64,000 nucleotides of DNA from Acuticoccus sediminis (GTDB lineage Bacteria; Pseudomonadota; Alphaproteobacteria; Rhizobiales; Amorphaceae). Within the stretch, counting starts at the first letter, position 1. Every line of letters begins with the position of its first letter. A program made the translations under genes and the position numbers. The DNA is taken from contig NZ_QHHQ01000003.1 of the NCBI RefSeq assembly GCF_003258595.1, positions 186,001 to 250,000 of the forward strand. Reading direction: 5' to 3'. The notes under the pieces are model-generated. The model had not been told where the DNA came from. It ran no database searches and saw only the letters and a list, made by a program, of their open reading frames with translations. Below, piece by piece: positions 17,359-25,452 of this stretch.

Positions 17359-18672
17359 TCAGCGCTCGGGCGTCGACCAGTCCTCCGGCGGGGCGTTGCG
17401 GCGGCGCAGGCGCAGCGCCAGGCCGATCGCCACGCCGACGCCGATGGCGATCGTCAGGTCCGCGACCACGGTGAGCACCAAAGTCAGCAGGATGAGGAGC
17501 CGGTCCGACATCGGTTCGCGCATGTAGATGCCCCACTTGTGCGGCTCGCTCATGTTCCACGCGGTCACGAGGAGCACGCCTGCGAGGGCCGGAAGCGCCA
17601 GCTCGCCGACGAGCGGGGCCGCCACCATCATCATGAGGAGCACCGTCAAGGCGTGGACGAGGCCGGCGACGGGGGTGCGGCCGCCCGCGCGGACGTTCGT
17701 CGCGGTCCGCGCGATGGCGCCCGTCGCGGGCAGTCCGCCGAACAGCGCGGAGCCGAGGTTGGCGGCACCCTGGGCCAGCATCTCGGCGTTGGGCCTGTGG
17801 CGCCCGTCGATCATGCGATCGGCGACGATGGCCGACAGCAGCGACTCGACGCCGGCGAGGAAAGCGATGACGAAGGCGGACGGGACCACCTCGATGATCT
17901 TGCTCAGCGAGAGGTCCGGCAGTCCCGGGAGCGGAAGGCGGTCCGGCAGCTCGCCGAAGCGCGAGACGATCGTGGCGACGGGCAGGTCCAGCACGGCGGC
18001 CGCTGCGGACGTGAGGCCCACGGCGACGATGAGGCCCGGGAAGCGTGGCGCCAGGCGGCGCAGGACGACGATCAGCACCACGGTTGCTCCGCCGATGGCG
18101 AAGGCGGACGGGTTGAGCGTCTCCCGTGCGTCCCAGAGCGCGGCGAGCTTGGGGAAGAAGTCGGCCGGGAGGTTCGAGACGGTGAGGCCGAGGAAGTCGG
18201 TGAGCTGGCTCGTCGCGATGATGATGGCGATGCCGATGGTGAAGCCGTTGATGACGGCCTCGGGCACGTACTCGATCAGAGTGCCCAGCCGCAGGAGGCC
18301 GGCGAGCAGCAGGATGATGCCGGCGAGGAAGGTCGCCGTGACGAGACCGTCGTAGCCGTGCGTGGCGATGACGCCGAAGACGACGACGATGAAGGCGCCC
18401 GTCGGTCCGCCGATCTGGACCCGGCTGCCGCCCAGCAGCGAGATCAGGAAGCCCGCCACCACCGCCGTCACCAGTCCGACGGCCGGGTCCGCGCCGGAAG
18501 CGATCGCGATGGCGATGGACAGCGGCACGGCGACCATCGCGACCGTGACCCCGGCGAGCGCGTCGCCGAAGAAGGCCGGCACGGTGTAGGTCGGCAGGGT
18601 GGTGAGGATCTTGGGCTTCATGGCGGGATGGACCCCGTTTGCAGCGCTCGGCGCAACGAGATCCGATCCCAT
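17359..18672 (-). CDS. SulP family inorganic anion transporter without STAS domain
   Basis: A 437-residue SLC26/SulP permease. The N-terminal signature region AGVTVAMVAVPLSIAIAIASGADPAVGLVTAVVAGFL is clear, as are SRVQIGGPTGAFIVVV and the NxR-type segment in the second half (RTATNVRAGGRTPVAGLVHAL). About 12-14 membrane segments. The protein stops shortly after the last one (LRLRRRNAPPEDWS), so the cytoplasmic STAS domain found in most SulP proteins is missing. Substrate could be sulfate, bicarbonate or another anion. It begins 21 bases after the MBL gene and may be the tail of that operon. An internal ATG at 18621 (MKPKILTTLP) is a credible alternative start. Confidence 0.88.
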   Translation of the reverse strand: MGSDLVAPSAANGVHPAMKPKILTTLPTYTVPAFFGDALAGVTVAMVAVPLSIAIAIASGADPAVGLVTAVVAGFLISLLGGSRVQIGGPTGAFIVVVFGVIATHGYDGLVTATFLAGIILLLAGLLRLGTLIEYVPEAVINGFTIGIAIIIATSQLTDFLGLTVSNLPADFFPKLAALWDARETLNPSAFAIGGATVVLIVVLRRLAPRFPGLIVAVGLTSAAAAVLDLPVATIVSRFGELPDRLPLPGLPDLSLSKIIEVVPSAFVIAFLAGVESLLSAIVADRMIDGRHRPNAEMLAQGAANLGSALFGGLPATGAIARTATNVRAGGRTPVAGLVHALTVLLMMMVAAPLVGELALPALAGVLLVTAWNMSEPHKWGIYMREPMSDRLLILLTLVLTVVADLTIAIGVGVAIGLALRLRRRNAPPEDWSTPER

Positions 18673-18693
18673 CCGCCAGTCGCATAAGGCGGA

Positions 18694-19530
18694 TTATGGA
18701 ACGGTTGATTCTGATGTGTCCGGGACGTCGGCGTGCTCGAGGACCATCATATCGTAGGCGGGTTCCGCCCACTCGGGGACAAGGTCCATCAACGCGTCGT
18801 AGTCGAGGTCGTGGTGGAGGTTCGTGAGCACGGCCCGGCGGGCACCGATCCGCTCCGACCAGTCGAGCGCCTGCTCCACCGTGAAGTGGCTGGAGTGCGT
18901 CTTGTGGCGCAGCGCGTCGACGATCCACACGTCGAGGTCCGCGAGGTGCTGGAGCGACGAGGTCGGAAGGTCGTGGAGGTCGCTGGAGTATGCGACGTCG
19001 CCCGCGCGGAAGCCGAGCGAGTCGATCCGCCCGTGGTGCTGGAGGAACGGCATCAGCGTCAGCGGGCCGCCGGCGCCGTCCACGGTGAGCGGCTCGCCCG
19101 GCGTGATCTCGTGCGCGTTGAGGATCGGCGGGTAGCCCATGGCACCGTTGAAGCAGTAGCCGAACGCCTCGCGGGCACGCTCCAGAGTGCTGCGGTCCAT
19201 GTAGACGTCGACACGACGGCGGTGCGCCATCGCGAGGCCCCGCAGGTCGTCGATGCCGTGGAGGTGGTCGGCGTGCGGGTGCGTGTAGCAGACGGCGTCG
19301 AGGTCCGAGACGTCGGCGGACAGGAGTTGCTCGCGCATGTCCGGCCCGGTGTCGATGAGGACGCGCGTCGTGCCGGCGCCGTTGACCCGTTCGATCAGGA
19401 GCGAGCAGCGGCGGCGGCGGTTCTTGGGGTTGGCGGGATCGCACGCACCCCATTCCCCGCCGACGCGCGGCACGCCGCCGGACGAACCGCAGCCGAGGAT
19501 GGTGAAGCGCAGCATCGATCCGATCGCCAT
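18694..19530 (-). CDS. MBL fold metallo-hydrolase (PhnP-like)
   Basis: A 278-residue metallo-beta-lactamase fold protein. The metal site is HPHADHLHGI (HxHxDH, about residue 84), with further ligands in the region YSSDLHDLP (Asp/His) and the C-terminal NLHHDLDY. The N-terminus FTILGCGSSGGVPRVG is typical of the branch related to phosphodiesterase PhnP and RNase Z. The ATG lies one base after the tatD stop, implying coupled translation. The same gene follows tatD in many alphaproteobacteria, suggesting a housekeeping nucleic-acid or cyclic-phosphate hydrolase; the exact substrate is not known. Confidence 0.87.
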   Translation of the reverse strand: MAIGSMLRFTILGCGSSGGVPRVGGEWGACDPANPKNRRRRCSLLIERVNGAGTTRVLIDTGPDMREQLLSADVSDLDAVCYTHPHADHLHGIDDLRGLAMAHRRRVDVYMDRSTLERAREAFGYCFNGAMGYPPILNAHEITPGEPLTVDGAGGPLTLMPFLQHHGRIDSLGFRAGDVAYSSDLHDLPTSSLQHLADLDVWIVDALRHKTHSSHFTVEQALDWSERIGARRAVLTNLHHDLDYDALMDLVPEWAEPAYDMMVLEHADVPDTSESTVP

Positions 19531-19531
19531 C

Positions 19532-20320
19532 TCAAGCGTTCACCGGGGCCGGAACCTTGGAAAACAGGCGGTAGAAGTTCTCCGTCGTCCGCTCGCCGAG
19601 CTCCTCGGCGCTGATGCCGAGCGTCTTGGCGAGGTGCGCGGCAGTGTCGGCGACGAAGGCCGGCTCGTTGCGCTTGCCGCGGTGCGGGGGCGGGGCGAGA
19701 TACGGTGCGTCCGTCTCGACCAGCATGCGATCCAGCGGGACGAACCGGGCGACCTCGCGGATCGACTCGGCGGTCTTGAAGGTGGCGATGCCGGAGAACG
19801 AGATGTAGCCCCCGAGCGCCAGTCCGCGGCGCGCCAGCTCGGCGCCGGAGGAGAAGCAGTGCAGGACGAAGGGGAAGGCGCCCTTCCCCGTCTCCTCCTC
19901 CAGGATCGCGGCGATGTCCTCGTCAGCCTCGCGGGCGTGGATCACCATCGGCAGCCCCGTCTCCCGGGCGGCGGCGATGTGGCGGCGGAAGCCGACCTCC
20001 TGAATGTCCCGGGTCTCGATCGTGTAGTGATAGTCGAGGCCGGCCTCGCCGATGGCGACGACCTTCGGCTCCTGCGCCGCCGCGACGAGCTCCGCCGTGG
20101 TGACGTCCGGCTCCTCGTGGGCGTTGAGGCAGTGGACTCCGACCGAGCAGTAGACGTCATCGTGCGCCGCCACGATCCTGCGCAGACCGTCGAAGGTCTT
20201 CATGCGCGTCGAGATGGTGACGAAACGCTCGACGCCCCGGGCGCGAGCCCGCTCCAGGAACGGAGGCAGGTCTTCGAAGTCGGGGAAGTCGAGGTGGCAG
20301 TGGCTGTCGACAAGCCTCAC
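19532..20320 (-). CDS. tatD: TatD family metal-dependent DNase
   Basis: A 262-residue TIM-barrel hydrolase with 3'-5' exonuclease activity in characterised members. Metal ligands are visible as VDSHCHLDF at the N-terminus, the Glu in [11 protein letters not shown], His in [11 protein letters not shown] and FVLHCFSSG, and Asp in [20 protein letters not shown]. The GTG at 20320 is used since it overlaps the metG TGA by three bases (GTGA) and gives the standard VDSHCHLDF start; the longer open frame upstream runs through metG. Part of the rlpA-tmk-holB-metG-tatD-MBL operon. Confidence 0.94.
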   Translation of the reverse strand: MRLVDSHCHLDFPDFEDLPPFLERARARGVERFVTISTRMKTFDGLRRIVAAHDDVYCSVGVHCLNAHEEPDVTTAELVAAAQEPKVVAIGEAGLDYHYTIETRDIQEVGFRRHIAAARETGLPMVIHAREADEDIAAILEEETGKGAFPFVLHCFSSGAELARRGLALGGYISFSGIATFKTAESIREVARFVPLDRMLVETDAPYLAPPPHRGKRNEPAFVADTAAHLAKTLGISAEELGERTTENFYRLFSKVPAPVNA

Positions 20321-21861
20321 GCGGCCGGCTCTTCCAGTTTGGGGACGATGGGGCTGGGCGCCGGAAGCGGCGTTCCGGACGGAACGTGGCGCGTCAGCCA
20401 TTCGAAGGTGCGGGCACTCTCCGGCACCGCGAGGATGTCGAGGAGATCGGACGCGGTCTTCGGCACGAACGGCTGCAGGAGCACGCCGAACCAGCGCAGC
20501 GCCTCGGCGGTGACGCCGAGCACGACGGCCATCCGCTCCGGGTCGGTCTTGCGCAGCTTCCACGGCTCCTCGCCGGCGAAGTAGCGGTTCGCCTCCGACA
20601 CGACCTCGAAGATCGCGCCGAGCGCCTGGTGCAGAGCCTGCGCGTCGACCGCCTTGCGGCAGATCTCCGGCAGCGCGCGGACACGCTCCAGCAGCACCTC
20701 GTCCTGCGGCGCCAGCGGCTCCAGGCTCGGCATCGCGCCGTCGCAGTGCTTGGCGATCATCGACAGCGAGCGCTGGGCGAGGTTGCCGATATCGTTGGCA
20801 AGGTCCGCGTTGACGCGGTTGATGAAGCCCTCGACCGAGTAGTTGCCGTCCTGGCCGAACGGCACTTCGCGCAGGAGGTAGTGGCGCAGCGGGTCGAGGC
20901 CGAACGCGCCGATGAGGTCGAACGGGTCCAGGACGTTGCCGATCGACTTACTCATCTTCTCGCCGGCGTTGTACAGGAAGCCGTGGCCGAAGACGCGCCT
21001 GGGGAGCGGCAGGCCCGCGCTCATCAGGAACGCCGGCCAGTAGATGGTGTGGAAGCGGATGATGTCCTTACCGATGACGTGCAGGTCCGCCGGCCAGCTC
21101 GCCTTGAAGCGATCCGGCTCGTCCGGGTAGCCGCACGAGGTGATGTAGTTCGTCAGCGCGTCCACCCACACGTACATCACGTGCTTCGGGTCGCCCGGCA
21201 CCGGTACGCCCCAGTCCATCGTCGTGCGCGAGATGGAGAGGTCCTTGAGGCCGGACTTCACGAACGCCATCACCTCGTTGCGGCGCGTGGCCGGGGCGAT
21301 GAAGTCCGGCTGCTCCTCGTAGAGCTTCAGCAGGCGGTCCTGGAAGGCGGACAGGCGGAAGAAGTAGGACGGCTCCTCCATCCACTTCACCGGGGCGCCC
21401 GTCGGGGCGAACTTCTGCCCGTCCTTCTCGGTCAGCTCGTTCTCGCCGAAATAGGCCTCGTCGCGGACCGAGTACCAGCCGCCGTAGTTGTCGAGGTAGA
21501 TGTCGCCGGCGTCGGCCATCGCCGTCCAGATGGCCTGGCTCGCCTTGATGTGGCGCGGCTCGCGGGTGGAGATGAAGTCGTCGTGCGACGAGCCCACCAC
21601 CTCGGCCATCTTGCGGAAAAGTCCGGTATTTCGGTCGGCGAGCTCGGCGACGGGGATGCCTTCCCTCGCGGCGGTCTCCACCATCTTCTGACCGTGCTCG
21701 TCGGTCCCGGTCGAAAAGTGGACGCGATAGCCGTCGAGACGCTTGAAGCGGGCGATCGCGTCGGTTGCGATCAGCTCGTAAGCGTGGCCGATGTGGGGCG
21801 CCCCGTTGGGGTACGAGATCGCCGTGGTGATGGTGAAGCGCTGGCTCATGGCGGGATGCAT
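20317..21861 (-). CDS. metG: Methionyl-tRNA synthetase
   Basis: A 514-residue class I aminoacyl-tRNA synthetase that charges tRNA-Met. HIGH is present as [13 protein letters not shown] (about residue 22) and KMSKS as [10 protein letters not shown] (about 300). The connecting peptide ([16 protein letters not shown]) carries no zinc-binding cysteines, the one-knuckle, zinc-free type common in this class. The C-terminal alpha-helical anticodon domain is present and there is no appended EMAP domain. The listed ATG has a G-rich upstream run; an internal ATG at 21849 ([12 protein letters not shown]) matches homologues better, so the true start may be there. Lies between holB and tatD in the conserved operon. 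Confidence 0.95.
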   Translation of the reverse strand: MHPAMSQRFTITTAISYPNGAPHIGHAYELIATDAIARFKRLDGYRVHFSTGTDEHGQKMVETAAREGIPVAELADRNTGLFRKMAEVVGSSHDDFISTREPRHIKASQAIWTAMADAGDIYLDNYGGWYSVRDEAYFGENELTEKDGQKFAPTGAPVKWMEEPSYFFRLSAFQDRLLKLYEEQPDFIAPATRRNEVMAFVKSGLKDLSISRTTMDWGVPVPGDPKHVMYVWVDALTNYITSCGYPDEPDRFKASWPADLHVIGKDIIRFHTIYWPAFLMSAGLPLPRRVFGHGFLYNAGEKMSKSIGNVLDPFDLIGAFGLDPLRHYLLREVPFGQDGNYSVEGFINRVNADLANDIGNLAQRSLSMIAKHCDGAMPSLEPLAPQDEVLLERVRALPEICRKAVDAQALHQALGAIFEVVSEANRYFAGEEPWKLRKTDPERMAVVLGVTAEALRWFGVLLQPFVPKTASDLLDILAVPESARTFEWLTRHVPSGTPLPAPSPIVPKLEEPAA

Positions 21862-21882
21862 CTGCCCCCCAAGGCCGCCTTG

Positions 21883-22941
21883 TCAAGTCAGACCAGCGGC
21901 CTTGTCTGCTGCGGATAGGCGCGACAGCACGGCGAGCACCATTTCCTTGCGGTCCAGGTTGAAGACTTCGATGCGCCGGCGGTCGTCAGTCACTGATAAA
22001 TATAGGGAAGCGTAGGCGTCGAGGGCAGGGAGGGACATGGTCCCTGCCCCGCTTTTCGCCCGCCCCGCGATGGCGTCGAGGACCAGCTCCAGCACCGTCG
22101 CGAAGGAGTCGTCGCGGCGCTGCGCGGCGAGCTCGGCGAGCTGATGCTGGGCGCGCACGTCGCGCACCATCTGGGGCGACAGAAGCCGCTGCGCGGACTT
22201 CACGATGTCGGCCCCGGCGGCGGCGAGGCTGAGGGCCCGCCTCACCGACCCCTCCCCCAGCGGCGCGGTGCGCGGGTCTGCGCCCATGGCGTTGAGCGCC
22301 GCCCTCACCTCGTCCTCGGTGAGCGGCCGCATGCGGATCGCCCGGCAGCGCGAGCGGATCGTCGGCAGGACGCGGCCGGAGACGTGGGCGATGAGGACGA
22401 AAAGCGTCCTCCGCGGCGGCTCCTCGAGCGCCTTGAGGAGCGCGTTGGCGGCGTTGAGATTCATGTCGTCGACCGCGTCGACGATCACCATCCGCCAGCC
22501 CCCGTCGGCCGATGTGGAGCCGAGGAAGGGGACGATGCGGCGCACCTCGTCGACGGTGAGGTCGCCCTTGAACTTCTTGCCCTTCTCGTCCCACGGCCGC
22601 GTCAGGTGCAGCAGCGACGGGTGCGTGCCGGCCGCGATCTGGCGCGAGGCGCGGCTCTCGGGATCGTCGGCGAGGTTCGCCGGAAGCGCCGTGCCGGGGA
22701 TGGTGCCGAGGAGCGCGCGGGCGAGGCGGAAGGCGAGCGTCGCCTTGCCGATGCCGCGCGGCCCCTCCAGCAGGATCGCCTGCGGTGGAGAGGCGCCGCC
22801 GAACGCCTCGACGAGACGCTCGACCGCCTCGGCATGCCCGGACAGCGTCCGCGCCTCGCGCGGCGGCGGGGCGTTGTCGAGGAGGTCGGGCTCGGCGGGG
22901 GCGCCTTCGATGGGCTTGGGCGCGCGCGGGGTCCTCGCCAT
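21883..22941 (-). CDS. holB: DNA polymerase III delta-prime subunit
   Basis: A 352-residue clamp-loader subunit related to DnaX. After an N-terminal extension, the AAA+ core shows the P-loop ILLEGPRGIGKATLAFRLARAL (about residue 57), the Walker B-like MVIVDAVDDMNLNAANALLKALEEPP and the arginine-finger region SRCRAIRMRPL with SRC. In the clamp loader delta-prime helps open the beta clamp at the primer terminus. It sits between tmk and metG as in other alphaproteobacteria, separated from tmk by 64 bases. The start is the first ATG of the frame; a later start is possible as the first 30 residues are Pro/Ala-rich. Confidence 0.92.
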   Translation of the reverse strand: MARTPRAPKPIEGAPAEPDLLDNAPPPREARTLSGHAEAVERLVEAFGGASPPQAILLEGPRGIGKATLAFRLARALLGTIPGTALPANLADDPESRASRQIAAGTHPSLLHLTRPWDEKGKKFKGDLTVDEVRRIVPFLGSTSADGGWRMVIVDAVDDMNLNAANALLKALEEPPRRTLFVLIAHVSGRVLPTIRSRCRAIRMRPLTEDEVRAALNAMGADPRTAPLGEGSVRRALSLAAAGADIVKSAQRLLSPQMVRDVRAQHQLAELAAQRRDDSFATVLELVLDAIAGRAKSGAGTMSLPALDAYASLYLSVTDDRRRIEVFNLDRKEMVLAVLSRLSAADKAAGLT

Positions 22942-23005
22942 CAGCTCGTCCGGACCTTCGGCACGTGGGGGCGGTCGGGGAAAGGGATCATCGGTGGGAT
23001 CGAGG

Positions 23006-23638
23006 TCACGCGGCGGTGAGCTGCGGCAGCCGCGCGCTCACCACGCGCCAGATCTCGGCGGCGACGTCGTCGACCGGGCGGGTGGCGTCGATGACGGCGC
23101 AGCGGTGCGGTTCGCGCGCGGCGATGGCGAGGAAGGCCCGGCGGCGCTGCTCCTGGACGTCGGCCCGGGCCTGGTCGAACGGATCCTGGTCGCCGCGCGC
23201 CCGCGTCCGGCCCTCGCCGACGTCGGTCGGGCAGTCGAGCACGAGCGTGAGGTCCGGCATCGTCGGGCCGACGACGAGCGCGTTGAGGGCGGCGAGGGTC
23301 CCGGCTGTGACGCCCCCTGCCCCCTGGTACGCCTCGGTCGAATCGGCAAAGCGGTCGCACAGGACGACGTGGCCCTTCGCGAGCGCCGGGGCGATCAGGG
23401 TGTCGACGTGGTCGGCTCTGGCCGCTGCGAACATCAGCGCCTGCTCGGCCGGGCTCAGCGCGGAGCCGCGCTCGGAAAGGAGCGCCGTGCGCAATGTCTC
23501 CGCCCACGGGGAGCCGCCGGGCTCACGCGTGAGCGTGACCTCGCGGCCCGCCTCGCGCAGGCGGGCGGCCAGACGTTTGGCCTGGGTGGACTTGCCGGCC
23601 CCGTCCCCGCCTTCGAACGTTACGAACGCGCCCTTCAA
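23006..23638 (-). CDS. tmk: Thymidylate kinase
   Basis: A 210-residue dTMP kinase, converting dTMP to dTDP for DNA synthesis. P-loop FEGGDGAGKSTQAKRLA is at residues 8-24, the DR(x) motif as LCDRFADSTEAYQGAGG near residue 95, and the TREPGG segment near residue 38. Length is normal. It starts 33 bases downstream of rlpA and 64 bases upstream of holB on the same strand, so it belongs to the same operon. In related genomes a D-alanyl-D-alanine carboxypeptidase gene often lies between rlpA and tmk; here it does not. Confidence 0.96.
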   Translation of the reverse strand: MKGAFVTFEGGDGAGKSTQAKRLAARLREAGREVTLTREPGGSPWAETLRTALLSERGSALSPAEQALMFAAARADHVDTLIAPALAKGHVVLCDRFADSTEAYQGAGGVTAGTLAALNALVVGPTMPDLTLVLDCPTDVGEGRTRARGDQDPFDQARADVQEQRRRAFLAIAAREPHRCAVIDATRPVDDVAAEIWRVVSARLPQLTAA

Positions 23639-23671
23639 TGGTCCTCGCCCCGAGCAGAAATCGCCCGGAGG

Positions 23672-24757
23672 TTACTCCGCCGGGACCGCCGCCTGCAACG
23701 TGCTCCCGCCTTCCTTGGCGGAGGCGGTGCCGCTCGCCGGGGCGCTCGCGGAGGAGCCGCCGCTGCCGAACATGTCGAACGCGCCCATGACGCGGGACTG
23801 GCTGGCGGCGACCGTCTCCTCTGGGAGCGGCTCGGACGGACCGGTGGCGACGATTTCTTCCTCTTCCAGCGACGGCCCGGGCTCGTTCATGGCGACGAGC
23901 GGATCGATCGGGCCGGACTCCTTCTCGATCTCGGCGCGGTAGGCCTGGACGGCGCTCGGCTGGCTGGCCGCGGCGAGCATGGCCGGCTGGTAGTTGTGCT
24001 TGAGCTTCACGCCGGGGAGGTTTGTGTCCTCGTCCGGGCCGATGCGGCCGCGGAGCGGGTTGTTTTCCTCGTCCCGCTCCTTCTGCGACTTCGCCTTGGC
24101 GGAGGCGAGGCGGACCTCGACCTTCTCGTCGTCGTCGCTCTCACTGCCGCCGAGGCCGAACGGCAGGTACTTGGCGATGGAGGTCTTGGAGGTCTTGCCG
24201 TACTTGGATTCGGCCTGGAGCGTCTCCTTGTCGCCGCCGCCGACGGGCGCCTCGCCGAGATACTCGACGCGGACCTTCGCGTAGCCGGCGTTGCGGAAGC
24301 CGAGCTTGGTCGCCGCGGCCTTCGAGACGTCGAGGATGCGGCCCTTGCCGAACGGACCGCGGTCGTTGACGCGCAGGACCGCGGACTTGCCGGTCTTCAC
24401 CACCGTGACGCGTACGTAGGACGGCAGCGGCAGGGTCGGGTGCGCGGCGGTCAGAGCGTCCTGGTCGAAGGCCTCGCCGTTGGCGGTGGACTTGCCGTGG
24501 AACTTGGGACCGTACCAGGAGGCGCGGCCCACCTCGTCATAGTTCTCGTCGTGCTTGGGCGTGTACCAGCGGCCGCCCACCTTGTAGGGCTTGCCGATCT
24601 TCTTGAAGCCGGTGACGTCGTCGTCGCCGGAGCTGTCGGCGTCCGCCGCCGCAAGGACGTCCAGGGATTCGACCCCGCCCCCGCACCCCGCAAGCATGAG
24701 TGTCAGCGCGCATAGGGAGGCCATTGCCGCCGTGCGGCAAAACTCGGACCAGGCCAT
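23672..24757 (-). CDS. rlpA: RlpA-like septal ring lytic transglycosylase, lipoprotein
   Basis: A 361-residue lipoprotein with a double-psi beta-barrel. The signal peptide MAWSEFCRTAAMASLCALTLML ends in the lipobox LAGC (Cys about residue 24). The RlpA barrel spans about residues 70-170 with GRASWYGPKFHGKSTANGE, AHPTLPLPSYVRVT and VNDRGPFGKGRILDVSKAAA (catalytic Asp region). After this come about 190 residues of low-complexity, charged linker; no SPOR domain is visible at the C-terminus, unlike E. coli RlpA. It would cleave denuded glycan strands at the septum. ATG 24757 is chosen because it starts the lipoprotein signal; upstream codons in frame encode no signal. Confidence 0.88.
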   Translation of the reverse strand: MAWSEFCRTAAMASLCALTLMLAGCGGGVESLDVLAAADADSSGDDDVTGFKKIGKPYKVGGRWYTPKHDENYDEVGRASWYGPKFHGKSTANGEAFDQDALTAAHPTLPLPSYVRVTVVKTGKSAVLRVNDRGPFGKGRILDVSKAAATKLGFRNAGYAKVRVEYLGEAPVGGGDKETLQAESKYGKTSKTSIAKYLPFGLGGSESDDDEKVEVRLASAKAKSQKERDEENNPLRGRIGPDEDTNLPGVKLKHNYQPAMLAAASQPSAVQAYRAEIEKESGPIDPLVAMNEPGPSLEEEEIVATGPSEPLPEETVAASQSRVMGAFDMFGSGGSSASAPASGTASAKEGGSTLQAAVPAE

Positions 24758-24852
24758 GTCTCTACTCCGCTCGCCGAGGGCCGAGTCACCGGGCCCACCG
24801 CGGCACATTACTTCTCGATAGCTGGGGCGCCCATAGCATTGGCGGTCGGGCG

Positions 24853-24868
24853 CTAACACTTTGCTAAC
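24853..24868 (-). promoter_or_regulatory. CtrA-like direct repeat upstream of rlpA
   Basis: On the strand of rlpA the sequence reads TTAG-N7-TTAG (starting within GTTAGCAAAGTGTTAGC), about 95-110 bases before the rlpA start. The CtrA consensus in alphaproteobacteria is TTAA-N7-TTAA; this has the right spacing and one change in each half. A third GTTAGC is at 24895-24900 on the opposite strand. Binding is inferred, not shown. Confidence 0.3.
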
Positions 24869-24929
24869 GAGTTGGCATTTTTGCCACACAATCCGTTAGC
24901 ACTCTGTTGAGGATTTCAGGCCACAGGCG

Positions 24930-25349
24930 TCACGGTTTCGCGCCGATGACCGCGATGGACTGGATCTCCAACGCGATGCCCGGCCAGGGGAAACTGACGA
25001 CGAGGGCTGTATTCGTGGGGCGGATGTCGCCGAACGTTTCGCCCAGCAGCGGGCCCACGACCTCGGTGAACATCTCCGGAGCGGAGACGTAGGTCGTTAA
25101 CTGAACGATCTCGGAAAGAGAGGCTCCCGCCTCCTCCAGCGCCCGGCGGATGATGCCGATGGCGTTGTGGAACTGAGCCGTCGGATCGTCCGGCAACGTT
25201 CCTGTGGACGGGTCGAGGCCGATGGTGCCCGCGACGTAGACCGTCTCGCCGACCTTCACGGCGCGCGTGTAGCCGTACTTCTGCTCGAGAGGCGCGCCGA
25301 ACGTGATGTTCCGGCGCTTCTTGCCTTCGCTGTTCGCGTCTTGGCGCAT
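24930..25349 (-). CDS. RidA (YjgF/YER057c/UK114) family protein
   Basis: A 139-residue RidA-superfamily protein. The core is visible: GYTRAVKVGETVYVAGTIGLDPSTG, QFHNAIGIIRRALEEAGASLSEIVQLTTYV and the closing IALEIQSIAVI. Canonical RidA enzymes deaminate reactive enamine/imine intermediates using an Arg in the PARSAV-like strand; here that strand reads RPTNTALVV, so the Arg position seems to be Asn by my alignment. It may be one of the non-deaminating Rid subfamilies. The gene stands alone between the rlpA promoter region and the haem peroxidase gene on the same strand. Confidence 0.85.
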   Translation of the reverse strand: MRQDANSEGKKRRNITFGAPLEQKYGYTRAVKVGETVYVAGTIGLDPSTGTLPDDPTAQFHNAIGIIRRALEEAGASLSEIVQLTTYVSAPEMFTEVVGPLLGETFGDIRPTNTALVVSFPWPGIALEIQSIAVIGAKP

Positions 25350-25452
25350 GGGAGCGTCTCCGAGGGTCCCGTCCCGGGACCGGTCCCATGCGCCTTATCC
25401 GGTTCGTGCACCCCCTGCCAAGCAACCGGGGGGTGGGTTCGTTAACGCCGCG

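Noticed and set aside
17224-18687. 487-residue plus-strand open frame opposite sulP
   Set aside because: Asp/Arg/Glu/Gly-rich translation typical of antisense frames in GC-rich genes.
24873-24886. TGGCA-TTTT-TGCCA upstream of rlpA as a sigma-54 promoter
   Set aside because: GG to GC spacing is 9-10 instead of 11 bases and the second element is a mirror of the first; reads better as an inverted repeat.
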